NCBI RefSeq assembly: GCF_000519305.1 | Contig: NZ_JAFG01000009.1 | Coordinates: 19,115-83,114 of the forward strand | DNA length: 64,000 bases | Direction of reading: 5' to 3' | Source of the DNA: Mesorhizobium ciceri WSM4083 | GTDB taxonomy: Bacteria > Pseudomonadota > Alphaproteobacteria > Rhizobiales > Rhizobiaceae | Shown here: positions 1 to 7,994 of the stretch, piece by piece | Layout: each line of letters starts with the position of its first letter | Numbering within the stretch: position 1 is the stretch's first letter | Made by a program: the position numbers and the translations under genes | Notes under the pieces: generated by a model | Told to the model about the DNA's origin: nothing | The model's database searches: none | The model's input: the letters and a program-made list of their open reading frames with translations, nothing else

Positions 1-839
1 CCGCCAGCCAGCCAGGCGTTGCCGAGCCGGTGGCTGTAGATGCCGAAGCGCGGCGCCGAAATCGGCCGGTCGGACAGGATCTTGATGGTCAGCGAGGATC
101 CCAGCGCGGTAACGCCGTCGCCGATCGCGGCAGCACCGGTCGCAAGGAACGAGGCGCAGCCGTCCGTGGTGCCGGCGACAATGGCCACATCGCGCGGCAA
201 GCCGAACAGTTCCCCGACTTCCGCGGTGAGGGCGCCGGTGACCTCGCCTGGTTCGACCACGCGCGGCAGCAGCTCCATGCGCATTCCGGTCGCCGCGATC
301 CATTCCGGCCAGCGGCGGGCCTCGACATCATAGCCTGTCTTCAGGGCATTGTTCTCGTCGCTGACGTCGAAGCGGCCGGAGAAGTTTCCGGCAATCCAGT
401 CGGCCTGATGCAGCACCATTGCAATGCCCGGCAGATGCTGGAAGCGCAGGGCCTTGGCGAGGCCGGATGTCGCTCCGTGCGCTGCACTTGCAGCCGGCGC
501 GTTACGGGCGATCGCGGCCAGGATGTCGTCGTCATCGACCTTGTCGTTGTACATCAGCGGTTCGGCCAGCGGCCGCCCGGCGGCGTCGACCGGCAGCAGC
601 GTGCCGGAGGTGCCGTCGACGGCGATGGCGCGGACCGCCGTGCAGTCGATGCCGGAAAGCAGCTCCGTCAGCACCGTCTTGACCGCTTGCCACCACGCCG
701 TGGCAGCTCGCCCATCGCTGCCAAACCTGTCGAGTGGGACGGCCGAGTGCCCGGCTATGGAAAAATCAGGGCGCATGGCGACGGCGCGCGCACCCGATGT
801 GCCGATGTCGATGCCGATGGCAAGTGGCATCATCTCCAT
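1..839 (-). CDS. FGGY-family carbohydrate kinase (3' end outside window)
   Basis: The gene reads leftward and runs off the left edge, so only about 279 N-terminal residues are visible. The N-terminus is MEMMPLAIGIDIGTSGARAV, which is the phosphate-1 loop of the FGGY/actin fold. A second conserved block, GTTDGCASFLATG, lies near residue 245. FGGY kinases phosphorylate ketoses or polyols with ATP in the cytoplasm. The substrate cannot be read from sequence; xylulokinase-like, ribulokinase-like and erythritol-kinase-like roles are all possible. The ATG at 839 follows the stop of the upstream aldolase gene by one base, so the two are surely co-transcribed and probably translationally coupled. Pairing with a class II aldolase suggests that it makes the ketose 1-phosphate the aldolase cleaves (inference). 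Confidence 0.88.
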   Translation of the reverse strand, partial: MEMMPLAIGIDIGTSGARAVAMRPDFSIAGHSAVPLDRFGSDGRAATAWWQAVKTVLTELLSGIDCTAVRAIAVDGTSGTLLPVDAAGRPLAEPLMYNDKVDDDDILAAIARNAPAASAAHGATSGLAKALRFQHLPGIAMVLHQADWIAGNFSGRFDVSDENNALKTGYDVEARRWPEWIAATGMRMELLPRVVEPGEVTGALTAEVGELFGLPRDVAIVAGTTDGCASFLATGAAAIGDGVTALGSSLTIKILSDRPISAPRFGIYSHRLGNAWLAG

Positions 840-840
840 G

Positions 841-1884
841 CTAGCCGCCGGCCGCGTTGAGCTTCTGGCGATACTGCTCGGCGTCCCAGTTGACCAGTTC
901 GTCATTCTCGGCGGCGGTGAGATAGTTCAGCCGCGCCGCGATGTCGATGCGCGCCGTCACATCGGCAAGGCAGCGTTGCATGGCGTCGGCGCCGGCACTG
1001 GCGTCGCCGCGCATCAGCACGCCTGCGCCGGGAAACAGGATCGCAGCCGGCGGCGTGCCCAGACGTGCGATGACATCGGCCACGGTCTCGCCAGGCCCCG
1101 CCACGACCGAGCCCTGGCCGAGGAAGATGACGTGGTCCGGATAGAGGCTGCCGGCCTGCGCCATGCGGCGGCTCTCCGGGTCGAGCGCAACCGCATGCGC
1201 TTCGACATCGGCCGGCAATCTGTAACCGCTGTTGCCGGCAAGCGCCGCCAAGGCGGCAAGGTCGGGTGCGGCGGTCGCGCGCGCCGGCCGGGCCAGTAGC
1301 GACCGGACGCTACGCAGCAGAACCTCTGCCCCGGCGACGGTTTCGGCGGCGATGACCAGCCCGTGATTGCCAAGGATCAGCACGTCGACATCAGGCCTAA
1401 GCTTTTCGGCAATGCCGCGGGCAAGCGGCAGGCCTGGCCGGAAATAGGGCACATAGGCCCATTCGATGCCATCGAGCCGCCTGATGACCTCGGCCTCGCC
1501 ATCGGCCTGCACGGCAAGCGAGATGGTGTCGACGCAATGGACATGCAGAACGACGCGCTGCGGCATCAAGGCGTGCACCGTGGTCTCGATCGACGGACGC
1601 AGGCCGCGCGGGTTGAGCGCCGCAATGGTGAAACCCTGCGGCTGGTCGGCGGCGCGGTCGCGCTGCTCGACGGCCCTGAGCAGCGGCGCCATCGCCACCG
1701 GCACCATGATGTCGTCGGTGAGCGCGTCCTTCAGCCAGGTGCCGGAGGCCTTGATCCACAACGTGTCGCCGGCTTTCAGCGAAGTGTTGCCGCCTGCGGC
1801 CTGGGTCAGAAGCGGGCTCTGCCCGATGCTGGCTGAAAGCGCCCGCAAGGCCTCCAGTTCCTGCGCGTCAGCCTGGGTCGCCAT
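841..1884 (-). CDS. Class II aldolase/adducin family protein, RhaD-type, no dehydrogenase domain
   Basis: A protein of 347 residues. Residues about 25-190 form the class II (zinc) aldolase fold, with AAGGNTSLK near the N-terminus, the metal-binding HVHCVD and the later GNHGL. The C-terminal part (YPDHVIFLG, LFPGAGVLM, LNYLTAAENDELVNWDAE) resembles the region that links aldolase and short-chain dehydrogenase in the bifunctional rhamnulose-1-phosphate aldolase/lactaldehyde dehydrogenase family, but the protein stops before a dehydrogenase domain. Such enzymes cleave a ketose 1-phosphate to dihydroxyacetone phosphate and an aldehyde. It is the first gene of the leftward arm, divergent from the DeoR-type regulator, and is followed one base later by an FGGY kinase. 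The specific substrate is unknown. Confidence 0.85.
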   Translation of the reverse strand: MATQADAQELEALRALSASIGQSPLLTQAAGGNTSLKAGDTLWIKASGTWLKDALTDDIMVPVAMAPLLRAVEQRDRAADQPQGFTIAALNPRGLRPSIETTVHALMPQRVVLHVHCVDTISLAVQADGEAEVIRRLDGIEWAYVPYFRPGLPLARGIAEKLRPDVDVLILGNHGLVIAAETVAGAEVLLRSVRSLLARPARATAAPDLAALAALAGNSGYRLPADVEAHAVALDPESRRMAQAGSLYPDHVIFLGQGSVVAGPGETVADVIARLGTPPAAILFPGAGVLMRGDASAGADAMQRCLADVTARIDIAARLNYLTAAENDELVNWDAEQYRQKLNAAGG

Positions 1885-1967
1885 GGCGCTTTTCCTCCAA
1901 CGGCTCGGCCGTGTCCTGCGCGAAATCCCGTTGCCGGGATCGAATTGGCGCTGATATCGCAGATACG

Positions 1968-1993
1968 AGTGATCTACGTCAATAGTGATCTAC
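1968..1993. promoter_or_regulatory. Direct-repeat candidate operator for the DeoR-type regulator
   Basis: The 10-mer AGTGATCTAC occurs twice, at 1968-1977 and 1984-1993, with starts 16 bp apart. It lies in the 193-bp divergent region between the aldolase (start 1884) and the DeoR gene (start about 2078). DeoR-family regulators commonly bind short repeated sites in the promoter of their own locus. The operator role is inferred from the repetition and position only. Confidence 0.45.
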
Positions 1994-2077
1994 TATCATC
2001 AAAACCCGCTTGCAATCTGGCTGGCGTTGAGTAAGTTGCACCAATTGCCATGGAAAAGGGCATTCGGGAGGAAAGAG

Positions 2078-2860
2078 TTGAGCGATTCCGGCCGCCAGCG
2101 TCAGATCGTCGAACTGCTGCGTGATCGCCCGTTCGCCTCGGTGCGCGAGCTGCAGGAGCGGCTTGGCGTTTCAGCCGCGACGGTCCGGCGTGACATCGAC
2201 AGGATCGACGAAGCCGGCGAGGCGCGAAAGGTCTATGGCGGCATCTCGGCGCTCGACGGCGCTTCCCAGGCCGGGGTCGCCTACGCCCGGCCCTATGACG
2301 AGAACCGCGACCTTGCGGTCGAGGCCAAGCGGCAGATCGCCGCTCTCGCGGCGACCATGGTGCGCGACGGCGATGCGGTCATCGTGCATGGCGGCTCGAC
2401 CTGCTTCCATCTCGGGGTCAAGCTCGCCGAGCGCAACATTCGCCTCTACACCAACTCGATGCCGCTGGCGGCCTATCTCAGCGACCACGGCCATTGCAGC
2501 CTGACGGTTGCCGGCGGCGACCTGCATCGCGAACCCGGCATCATCCATTCGCTCAGCCAGGCCGTGCCCTTTTACGCCTCGAAATTCTTTCTCGGCGCGC
2601 AAGGCCTTGGCCAGGAAGGCGTGATGGAATCGCATCCGCTGCTGGTGCGCTCCATTGTCGATCTCAGCCTTTGCGCGGACCAGATCGTGGTGTTGGCCGA
2701 CAGCCGCAAACTGTCGATCCACGCGCGCAATGTCGCGCTGCCGCTTTCCCGCATCGGCACGCTGGTCACCGACGACGGCCTCTCCGACGCCGATGCGCGC
2801 ATGCTGGAGGATGCCGGCGTCATGGTGCGGATAGCCTCATCCTCGGGAGTCATCCCGTGA
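2078..2860 (+). CDS. DeoR/GlpR-family transcriptional regulator
   Basis: About 260 residues. The N-terminal winged helix reads RQRQIVELLRDRPFASVREL, followed by LGVSAATVRRDIDRIDEAGEA, the DeoR recognition-helix signature. The rest is the DeoR C-terminal sugar-phosphate sensor (ISOCOT fold), with VIVHGGSTCFHLG and FFLGAQGLG. I chose the TTG at 2078 because GGGAGGAAAG lies just before it and the family start SDSGRQRQIVELL follows; upstream in-frame codons give an unusual leader. It is divergent from the aldolase-kinase arm and overlaps the next kinase by 4 bases, so it probably represses both arms and is released by a phosphorylated intermediate (inference from the family). Confidence 0.9.
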   Translation: MSDSGRQRQIVELLRDRPFASVRELQERLGVSAATVRRDIDRIDEAGEARKVYGGISALDGASQAGVAYARPYDENRDLAVEAKRQIAALAATMVRDGDAVIVHGGSTCFHLGVKLAERNIRLYTNSMPLAAYLSDHGHCSLTVAGGDLHREPGIIHSLSQAVPFYASKFFLGAQGLGQEGVMESHPLLVRSIVDLSLCADQIVVLADSRKLSIHARNVALPLSRIGTLVTDDGLSDADARMLEDAGVMVRIASSSGVIP

Positions 2861-4236
2861 AAATGGCGGTCCTCGATTTCGGCAAGACCAATTCGAAGCT
2901 GTTCGTCTTCGGCCAGGACGGGCGTATTCTCGACGAACGCCGCACGCAGCCGAAATGGGTGCGCCAAGGCGGCTTCGGCGTGCTCGACGAGGCAGCGCTC
3001 CATGATTGGGCGCTCAGTGCCGCAAGCGATGCGGTCGACAGCCACGGCGTCCAGGGGCTGATGGTGTCTGGCCATGGCTGCACCTTCGCTTTGATCGACG
3101 AGTCGGCGCTGACGCATCCGATCCTCGATTACGAGCAAGAGCCGCCGGCCGAGATTGCCGCACGGATCGATCGCCGCATTCCGGACTTTGCCGAGACGTT
3201 CTCGCCTCGACTGCCGCTCGGCTTCAACTACGGTCGCCATATGCTGTGGCTGCAGGAGGTCGATCCCGACGCATTCGCTGCGTCGAAATCGATCCTCGGC
3301 TATCCGCAATACTGGAGCTGGCGCCTTGGCGGGCGGGCGGTCTCGGAAGTGTCCTATCTCGGCTGCCATTCGCATCTGTGGGCGCCGCGCAGCCAAGACT
3401 TTTCCTCGCTGGTCGACGCCCAGGGCTGGCGTGGCCGGATGCCTGCCTTCGAGCGCGCCGGCACTGTTATCGGCGAACGGCGCCTCGGCGGTGCGGCGAG
3501 GCCGATCGCCATCCACAACGGTGTCCATGACTCGAATGCGGCGCTGCATGCCTATCGCCGGCAGGAGCTTGGTCCGGTCACAGTCGTTTCGACCGGCACC
3601 TGGGTTATCGTGCTCAATCCGGACTGCCCGCTCGACGCGCTCGACCGGGATCGCGACATGCTGGTCAATGTCGATGTCGATGGCGGCCCGGTGCCGACCA
3701 TCCGCTTCATGGGCGGACGCGAATTCGCTGTCATCAGCGAGGGCTGGCAAGGCGTGATCGGCCTGTCCTCTATCCAGCGGGTGATCGACGCCGGTATCAT
3801 GGCGCTGCCGAGCTTCGCGCCGGGCGGACCGATGTCCGGCCATTCCGGCCGGCTGGTTGGGCGTACGCCCAATGCCGAGGAGCGGGCGGCGGTGGCGCTG
3901 CTCTATGTCGCGCTGATGGTCGATCTTTGCCTCGACCTCATCCATTCGAACAACACCGTGATCATCGATGGCGGGCTGAACACGGGCGGTCTGCTCGCCG
4001 GGCTGTTGGCTGAGCTGCGTCCCGGCCAGGCTTTCCTGCAAGGCGCCACGTTGGAAGGCAGCGCCACGGGCGCCGCGGCGCTCGCCTTCGAGAGCGTCGG
4101 GCGCGAATTTGCCGCCGAAGTGCCAGAGCCGGTGCGCGCGTCGCGTTTCACTGGGTTAGCCTTCTATCGCGATGACTGGCGTGCGCTGGCCATGGACCGT
4201 GGCACCGCTGGTGCCGCGGCGGGAGGCGCGCGATGA
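2857..4236 (+). CDS. FGGY-family carbohydrate kinase (second kinase of the sugar locus)
   Basis: About 459 residues. MAVLDFGKTNSKLFVF is the N-terminal nucleotide loop, with the GKTNSK form seen in rhamnulokinase and fuculokinase relatives. VVSTGTWVIVL and the C-terminal IIDGGLNTGGLLAGLLAE are typical FGGY blocks. The preferred start is GTG at 2857, overlapping the regulator stop as GTGA, because GGGAG sits seven bases upstream; ATG at 2863 is the alternative. The stop overlaps the ATG of the next ABC ATPase (ATGA), so regulator, kinase and transporter form one translationally coupled operon. It differs strongly from the left-arm kinase, so the locus has two kinases that may act on different sugars or steps. 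Substrate not identifiable. Confidence 0.88.
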   Translation: MKMAVLDFGKTNSKLFVFGQDGRILDERRTQPKWVRQGGFGVLDEAALHDWALSAASDAVDSHGVQGLMVSGHGCTFALIDESALTHPILDYEQEPPAEIAARIDRRIPDFAETFSPRLPLGFNYGRHMLWLQEVDPDAFAASKSILGYPQYWSWRLGGRAVSEVSYLGCHSHLWAPRSQDFSSLVDAQGWRGRMPAFERAGTVIGERRLGGAARPIAIHNGVHDSNAALHAYRRQELGPVTVVSTGTWVIVLNPDCPLDALDRDRDMLVNVDVDGGPVPTIRFMGGREFAVISEGWQGVIGLSSIQRVIDAGIMALPSFAPGGPMSGHSGRLVGRTPNAEERAAVALLYVALMVDLCLDLIHSNNTVIIDGGLNTGGLLAGLLAELRPGQAFLQGATLEGSATGAAALAFESVGREFAAEVPEPVRASRFTGLAFYRDDWRALAMDRGTAGAAAGGAR

Positions 4237-5777
4237 GTGCTACTGCCAAGGTTGAGACGGCGCGCCAGCCGGTGCTGGAGATGCGGCACATCTCCAAGAC
4301 GTTTGGCGCCATCCGTGCCTTGCAGGATGTCTCGCTCACCGTTCACGCCGGCGAGCTGCACGCCTTGATGGGCGAAAACGGCGCCGGCAAGTCGACATTG
4401 ATGAAGGTGCTTTCAGGTGCCTATCGACCGGATGCCGGTGGCGAGATCCTGATCGACGGCACGCCTGCCGCGACGGGCGATCCGATCAAGGCACGTGCCA
4501 GCGGCATCGCGGTGATCTATCAGGAGCTGTCGCTGGCGCCCAATCTGACGGTGGCGCAGAACATATTCCTCGGCAACGAGCCGCGACGCTTCGGCATTGT
4601 CGACCGCGACCAGTGCGCCCGGCGCGCCAGAGAGATCATCGCGCGGCTCGGCGTCTCCTTTTCGGCCCGCGACATGGTCTCCAGCCTGTCGCTGGGCGAG
4701 CGCCAACTGGTCGAGATCGCCCGCGCGCTGTCGACCAATGCGCGCATCATCGTCATGGACGAGCCGACCACGTCGCTGACCTCGCGCGAGACCGACCGGC
4801 TGTTCGAGGTCATTGCGACGCTGAAATCGCAAGGCATCGCCATCATCTACATCAGCCACCGCATGGAAGAGGTCTACCAGCTTGCCGACCGCGTCAGCGT
4901 GCTGCGCGACAGCGGTTATGTCGGTACGCTCGAGCGCGCCGAGCTCAGCGCCTCGCGCCTCGTCTCGATGATGGTCGGCCGCGATTTGTCCGCCTTCTAC
5001 AAGAAGGACCATCGGCCGCCGGACGCAAAGCGCGCGGTGGCGCTTTCGGTGCGCGGCATGTCCGACGGCCGTCTCCTGAAGAACTGTTCGTTCGACCTGC
5101 ACAAGGGCGAGGTGCTGGCGCTGGCGGGCCTGGTCGGCTCCGGCCGCACCGAGCTTGCGCGGCTGATCTTCGGCGCCGACAGACGTACGTCAGGCACGCT
5201 GGAACTCGACGGTAAACCTGTAACTATTAACGCGCCGCGCGAGGCGCTGGATGCCGGCATCGCCTATCTGACCGAGGACCGCAAGGAGCTTGGCCTGTTC
5301 CTCGACATGTCGATTTCCGACAACATCAGCATGGGTGTGCTGGCAAGGGATGCGCACGGCGGCGGCTTGCGCGACTTCGCGGCCGCCGAAAGGCGCGCCT
5401 CCAAGGCCGTTGCCGATCTCTCCATCCGCACCAGTTCGGTGCAGGCCAATGCCGGCTCGCTGTCGGGCGGCAACCAGCAGAAGGTGCTGCTCGCCCGCCT
5501 GCTCGAGACCGAGCCGAAGGTCGTCATCCTCGACGAGCCGACCCGCGGCGTCGACGTCGGGGCGAAGTCGGAAATCTACCGGCTGATCGACAATCTTGCC
5601 AAGCGAGGCATCGCCATCCTGATGATCTCCAGCGAACTGCCGGAGGTGATCGGCGTCGCCGACCGCGTGCTGGTGATGCGCGACGGCACGATCTCGGGCG
5701 AGGTGACGGCATCGCAAGGCGAGCCGCTCAGCCAGGAGAAAATCATGGAACTTGCAACGGGAGCGGCTCAGCAATGA
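4233..5777 (+). CDS. Sugar ABC transporter ATP-binding protein (RbsA/MglA type)
   Basis: 514 residues with two fused nucleotide-binding domains, the hallmark of carbohydrate-uptake CUT2 importers. Domain 1 has Walker A GENGAGKST at residues 47-55, a Q-loop YQELSLAPNLT, signature LSLGERQ and Walker B IIVMDEPTTSL. Domain 2 has the degenerate Walker A GLVGSGRTE usual for the family, then LSGGNQQKV and VVILDEPTRGVDVG. The ATG overlaps the kinase stop and its own stop overlaps the permease ATG, so subunits are made in order. It powers uptake of a monosaccharide across the inner membrane with the next two gene products. Confidence 0.96.
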   Translation: MSATAKVETARQPVLEMRHISKTFGAIRALQDVSLTVHAGELHALMGENGAGKSTLMKVLSGAYRPDAGGEILIDGTPAATGDPIKARASGIAVIYQELSLAPNLTVAQNIFLGNEPRRFGIVDRDQCARRAREIIARLGVSFSARDMVSSLSLGERQLVEIARALSTNARIIVMDEPTTSLTSRETDRLFEVIATLKSQGIAIIYISHRMEEVYQLADRVSVLRDSGYVGTLERAELSASRLVSMMVGRDLSAFYKKDHRPPDAKRAVALSVRGMSDGRLLKNCSFDLHKGEVLALAGLVGSGRTELARLIFGADRRTSGTLELDGKPVTINAPREALDAGIAYLTEDRKELGLFLDMSISDNISMGVLARDAHGGGLRDFAAAERRASKAVADLSIRTSSVQANAGSLSGGNQQKVLLARLLETEPKVVILDEPTRGVDVGAKSEIYRLIDNLAKRGIAILMISSELPEVIGVADRVLVMRDGTISGEVTASQGEPLSQEKIMELATGAAQQ

Positions 5778-6772
5778 CCGACAAGGCGACCGAGATCAGC
5801 ACAGGCGGCCAGGCCACCGGCACGAGCCGGCGGTTGCGCACCGCAATCGCTGCCCTTGGCATGCTGCCGGTCCTAATCCTGCTGGCCGCCGGCTTCCAGT
5901 TCCTGAACCCGCGCTTCCTGACCGAGACTAACCTGTTGATCGTCACCCAGCAGTCGTCGATCAACATTGTGCTGGCGGCCGGCATGACCTTCGTTATCCT
6001 GACCGGTGGCATCGACCTTTCCGTCGGCGCCATCCTCGCGGCTTCGGCGATGGTGGCGGTGATGGTGTCGCTGGTGCCGGACTGGGGCCTGCTCGGCGTG
6101 CCGGCGGCCATTCTGGTCGGCCTCGGCTTCGGCCTCATCAACGGGCTACTCATCGCCTACATCAAGCTGCCGCCCTTCATCGTCACGCTGGGTTCGCTGA
6201 CGGCGGTGCGCGGCGTCGCCCGCCTGCTCGGCCAGGACACGACGGTGTTCAACTCGGACCTGCCGTTCGACTTCATCGGCAACGGTTCGCTGTTCGGCAT
6301 TCCCTGGCTGGTCATCATCGCGCTGTCGGTCGTGGTGCTGTCCTGGCTGGTGCTCAAGCGCACCGTGCTCGGCACCTGGATCTATGCCGTCGGCGGCAAT
6401 GCCGAAGCGGCGCGGCTTACCGGCATCAAGGTGCCGCTGGTGCTGCTCTTCGTCTATGGCGTTTCCGGCCTGCTGGCCGGTCTTGGCGGTGCCATGTCGG
6501 CGGCCCGGCTCTATGCCGCCAATGGCTTGCAGCTGGGCCAGTCCTACGAACTCGACGCCATTGCCGCGGTCATCCTCGGCGGCACCAGCTTCGTCGGCGG
6601 CGTCGGCTCGATCTGGGGCACGCTGATCGGCGGCCTGATCATCGCGGTGCTCTCCAACGGGCTCATCTTGGCCGGTGTCTCCGACATCTGGCAGTACATC
6701 ATCAAGGGATTGGTCATCATCGTGGCGGTCGCCCTCGACCGCTACAGGCTCCAGGCAGGAGCAAGAACGTGA
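5774..6772 (+). CDS. Sugar ABC transporter permease (RbsC type)
   Basis: 332 residues, almost entirely hydrophobic, with 8-10 predicted membrane helices. The conserved CUT2 blocks are visible: MTFVILTGGIDLSVGA near residue 75, PFIVTLGSLTAVRG, and the C-terminal LDAIAAVILGGTSFVGGVGS. It forms the homodimeric channel for the RbsA-type ATPase encoded immediately upstream (ATGA overlap). Only one permease gene is present, as in ribose and xylose systems, whereas the characterised rhizobial rhamnose importer has two permeases. Confidence 0.95.
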   Translation: MTDKATEISTGGQATGTSRRLRTAIAALGMLPVLILLAAGFQFLNPRFLTETNLLIVTQQSSINIVLAAGMTFVILTGGIDLSVGAILAASAMVAVMVSLVPDWGLLGVPAAILVGLGFGLINGLLIAYIKLPPFIVTLGSLTAVRGVARLLGQDTTVFNSDLPFDFIGNGSLFGIPWLVIIALSVVVLSWLVLKRTVLGTWIYAVGGNAEAARLTGIKVPLVLLFVYGVSGLLAGLGGAMSAARLYAANGLQLGQSYELDAIAAVILGGTSFVGGVGSIWGTLIGGLIIAVLSNGLILAGVSDIWQYIIKGLVIIVAVALDRYRLQAGART

Positions 6773-6848
6773 TTGACCTTAGTCGCCGGCGTCAACGACC
6801 GGTTTGTGTAACGCACCGTGAGAGGCGCGGGGCAATCGGAGGAAAGCA

Positions 6849-7787
6849 ATGAAGACCATCGCCAAACTGCTCTGCGGCGTCGCACTCGCGTCGCTCGCCA
6901 TCGCGCCTGCTTCAGCCAAGGACCTCAACAAGGTCGGTATCTCGGTCGGCCTGCTCGGCAACCCCTTCTTCGTCGCCACCATCAAGGGCATCGAGGACGC
7001 GGCCAAGAAGATTAACCCGAAGGTCGAGGTGACGTCGGTGTCGGCCGACTATGACCTCAACAAGCAAGTCTCGCAGGTCGATTCGTTCATCGCCGCCGGC
7101 GTCGACGTGATCATGCTCAATGCCGTCGACGCCAAGGCGATCGCGCCGGCGGTGAAGAAGGCGCAAGCCGCGGGTATCGTCGTTGCCGCCTTCGACGTTT
7201 CGGCGCCGGGCGCCGACGTCACCGTGATGACCAACAACGTCAAGGCCGGCGAAGAGGCCTGCCAGTACCTGGTCGACCACACCGGCGGCAAGGGCGACTA
7301 TGTCATCCTCAACGGACCGGCATCGTCCTCGATCCTGGAGCGGGTGAAGGGCTGCAAGAACGTGCTGGCGCAGCATCCCGACATCAAGATCCTCTCCGAC
7401 GACCAGAATGCCGAAGGTTCGCGCGACGGCGGCCTGAAGGTGTTCCAGTCGCTGCTCACCCGCTTCGACAAGATCGATGCGGTGTTTGCCATCAATGACC
7501 CGACGGCGATCGGCGCCCAGCTTGCTGCCAAGCAGCTCAACCGTTCGGAGTTCATCTTCACCGCCGTCGACGGCGCGCCGGATATCGAGAAGGAACTCTC
7601 CTCCGGCACCTCGATGATCAAGGCCTCGGCCTCGCAGGATCCCTACGTGATGGCTGGCCAGTCGCTGACGATGGCGGCCGAACTGCTGGCCGGCAAGAAG
7701 CCGGCGGAGCCGACCGTCCTGCTCGACCCGAAGCTGATCACGGCCGAGAACCTGAAGGACTACAAGGGCTGGACCGCGGCCCGCTAA
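6849..7787 (+). CDS. Periplasmic sugar-binding protein (RbsB type)
   Basis: 312 residues. The N-terminus is a clear Sec signal peptide ending ...APASA near residue 23. The mature protein is a type I periplasmic binding fold: KVGISVGLLGNPFFVA, VDVIMLNAVDAKAIAPAV, ASILERVKGC-like hinge region, and AVFAINDPTAIGA. It captures the sugar for the RbsA/RbsC proteins encoded upstream. The strong ribosome-binding site GGAGG (6838-6842) and the separate 76-bp leader fit the high expression usual for binding proteins. A long inverted repeat starts right after the stop, which could stabilise the upstream mRNA or attenuate the downstream gene. Confidence 0.95.
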   Translation: MKTIAKLLCGVALASLAIAPASAKDLNKVGISVGLLGNPFFVATIKGIEDAAKKINPKVEVTSVSADYDLNKQVSQVDSFIAAGVDVIMLNAVDAKAIAPAVKKAQAAGIVVAAFDVSAPGADVTVMTNNVKAGEEACQYLVDHTGGKGDYVILNGPASSSILERVKGCKNVLAQHPDIKILSDDQNAEGSRDGGLKVFQSLLTRFDKIDAVFAINDPTAIGAQLAAKQLNRSEFIFTAVDGAPDIEKELSSGTSMIKASASQDPYVMAGQSLTMAAELLAGKKPAEPTVLLDPKLITAENLKDYKGWTAAR

Positions 7788-7929
7788 GAGCCTGTTGGAA
7801 ATTCTACTCTGTCGGCCATCTGATGGCGTTTTCTGCGCTTCCGTTGCTCACGGACCAAATGTCCGCTGCGCTACGGTTCTCGAAACCACCACCATATGAC
7901 TCGCCAGAGCGAATTTCGAAACAGTCTCT
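7788..7929. repeat. Intergenic imperfect inverted repeat, copy 1 (RIME-like)
   Basis: A 142-bp imperfect palindrome centred near 7858. The outer arms GAGCCTGTTGGAAATTC (7788-7804) and the complement of 7912-7929 pair well, and the core CGGAC (7851-7855) pairs with GTCCG (7861-7865). The same element recurs at 61349-61490: the block around GGTTCTCGAAACCACC and the block around TTCCGTTGCTCACG are nearly identical in the two copies, while the core pairs differ in a compensatory way. It resembles the rhizobial intergenic mosaic elements described in Sinorhizobium. It separates the binding-protein gene from the epimerase gene. Confidence 0.8.
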
Positions 7930-7994
7930 AACTCCATCTACAGCGTGCGGCCGGGATGACCCGGCCGCACCTCTTGTCAGCACCGGAGACGATG

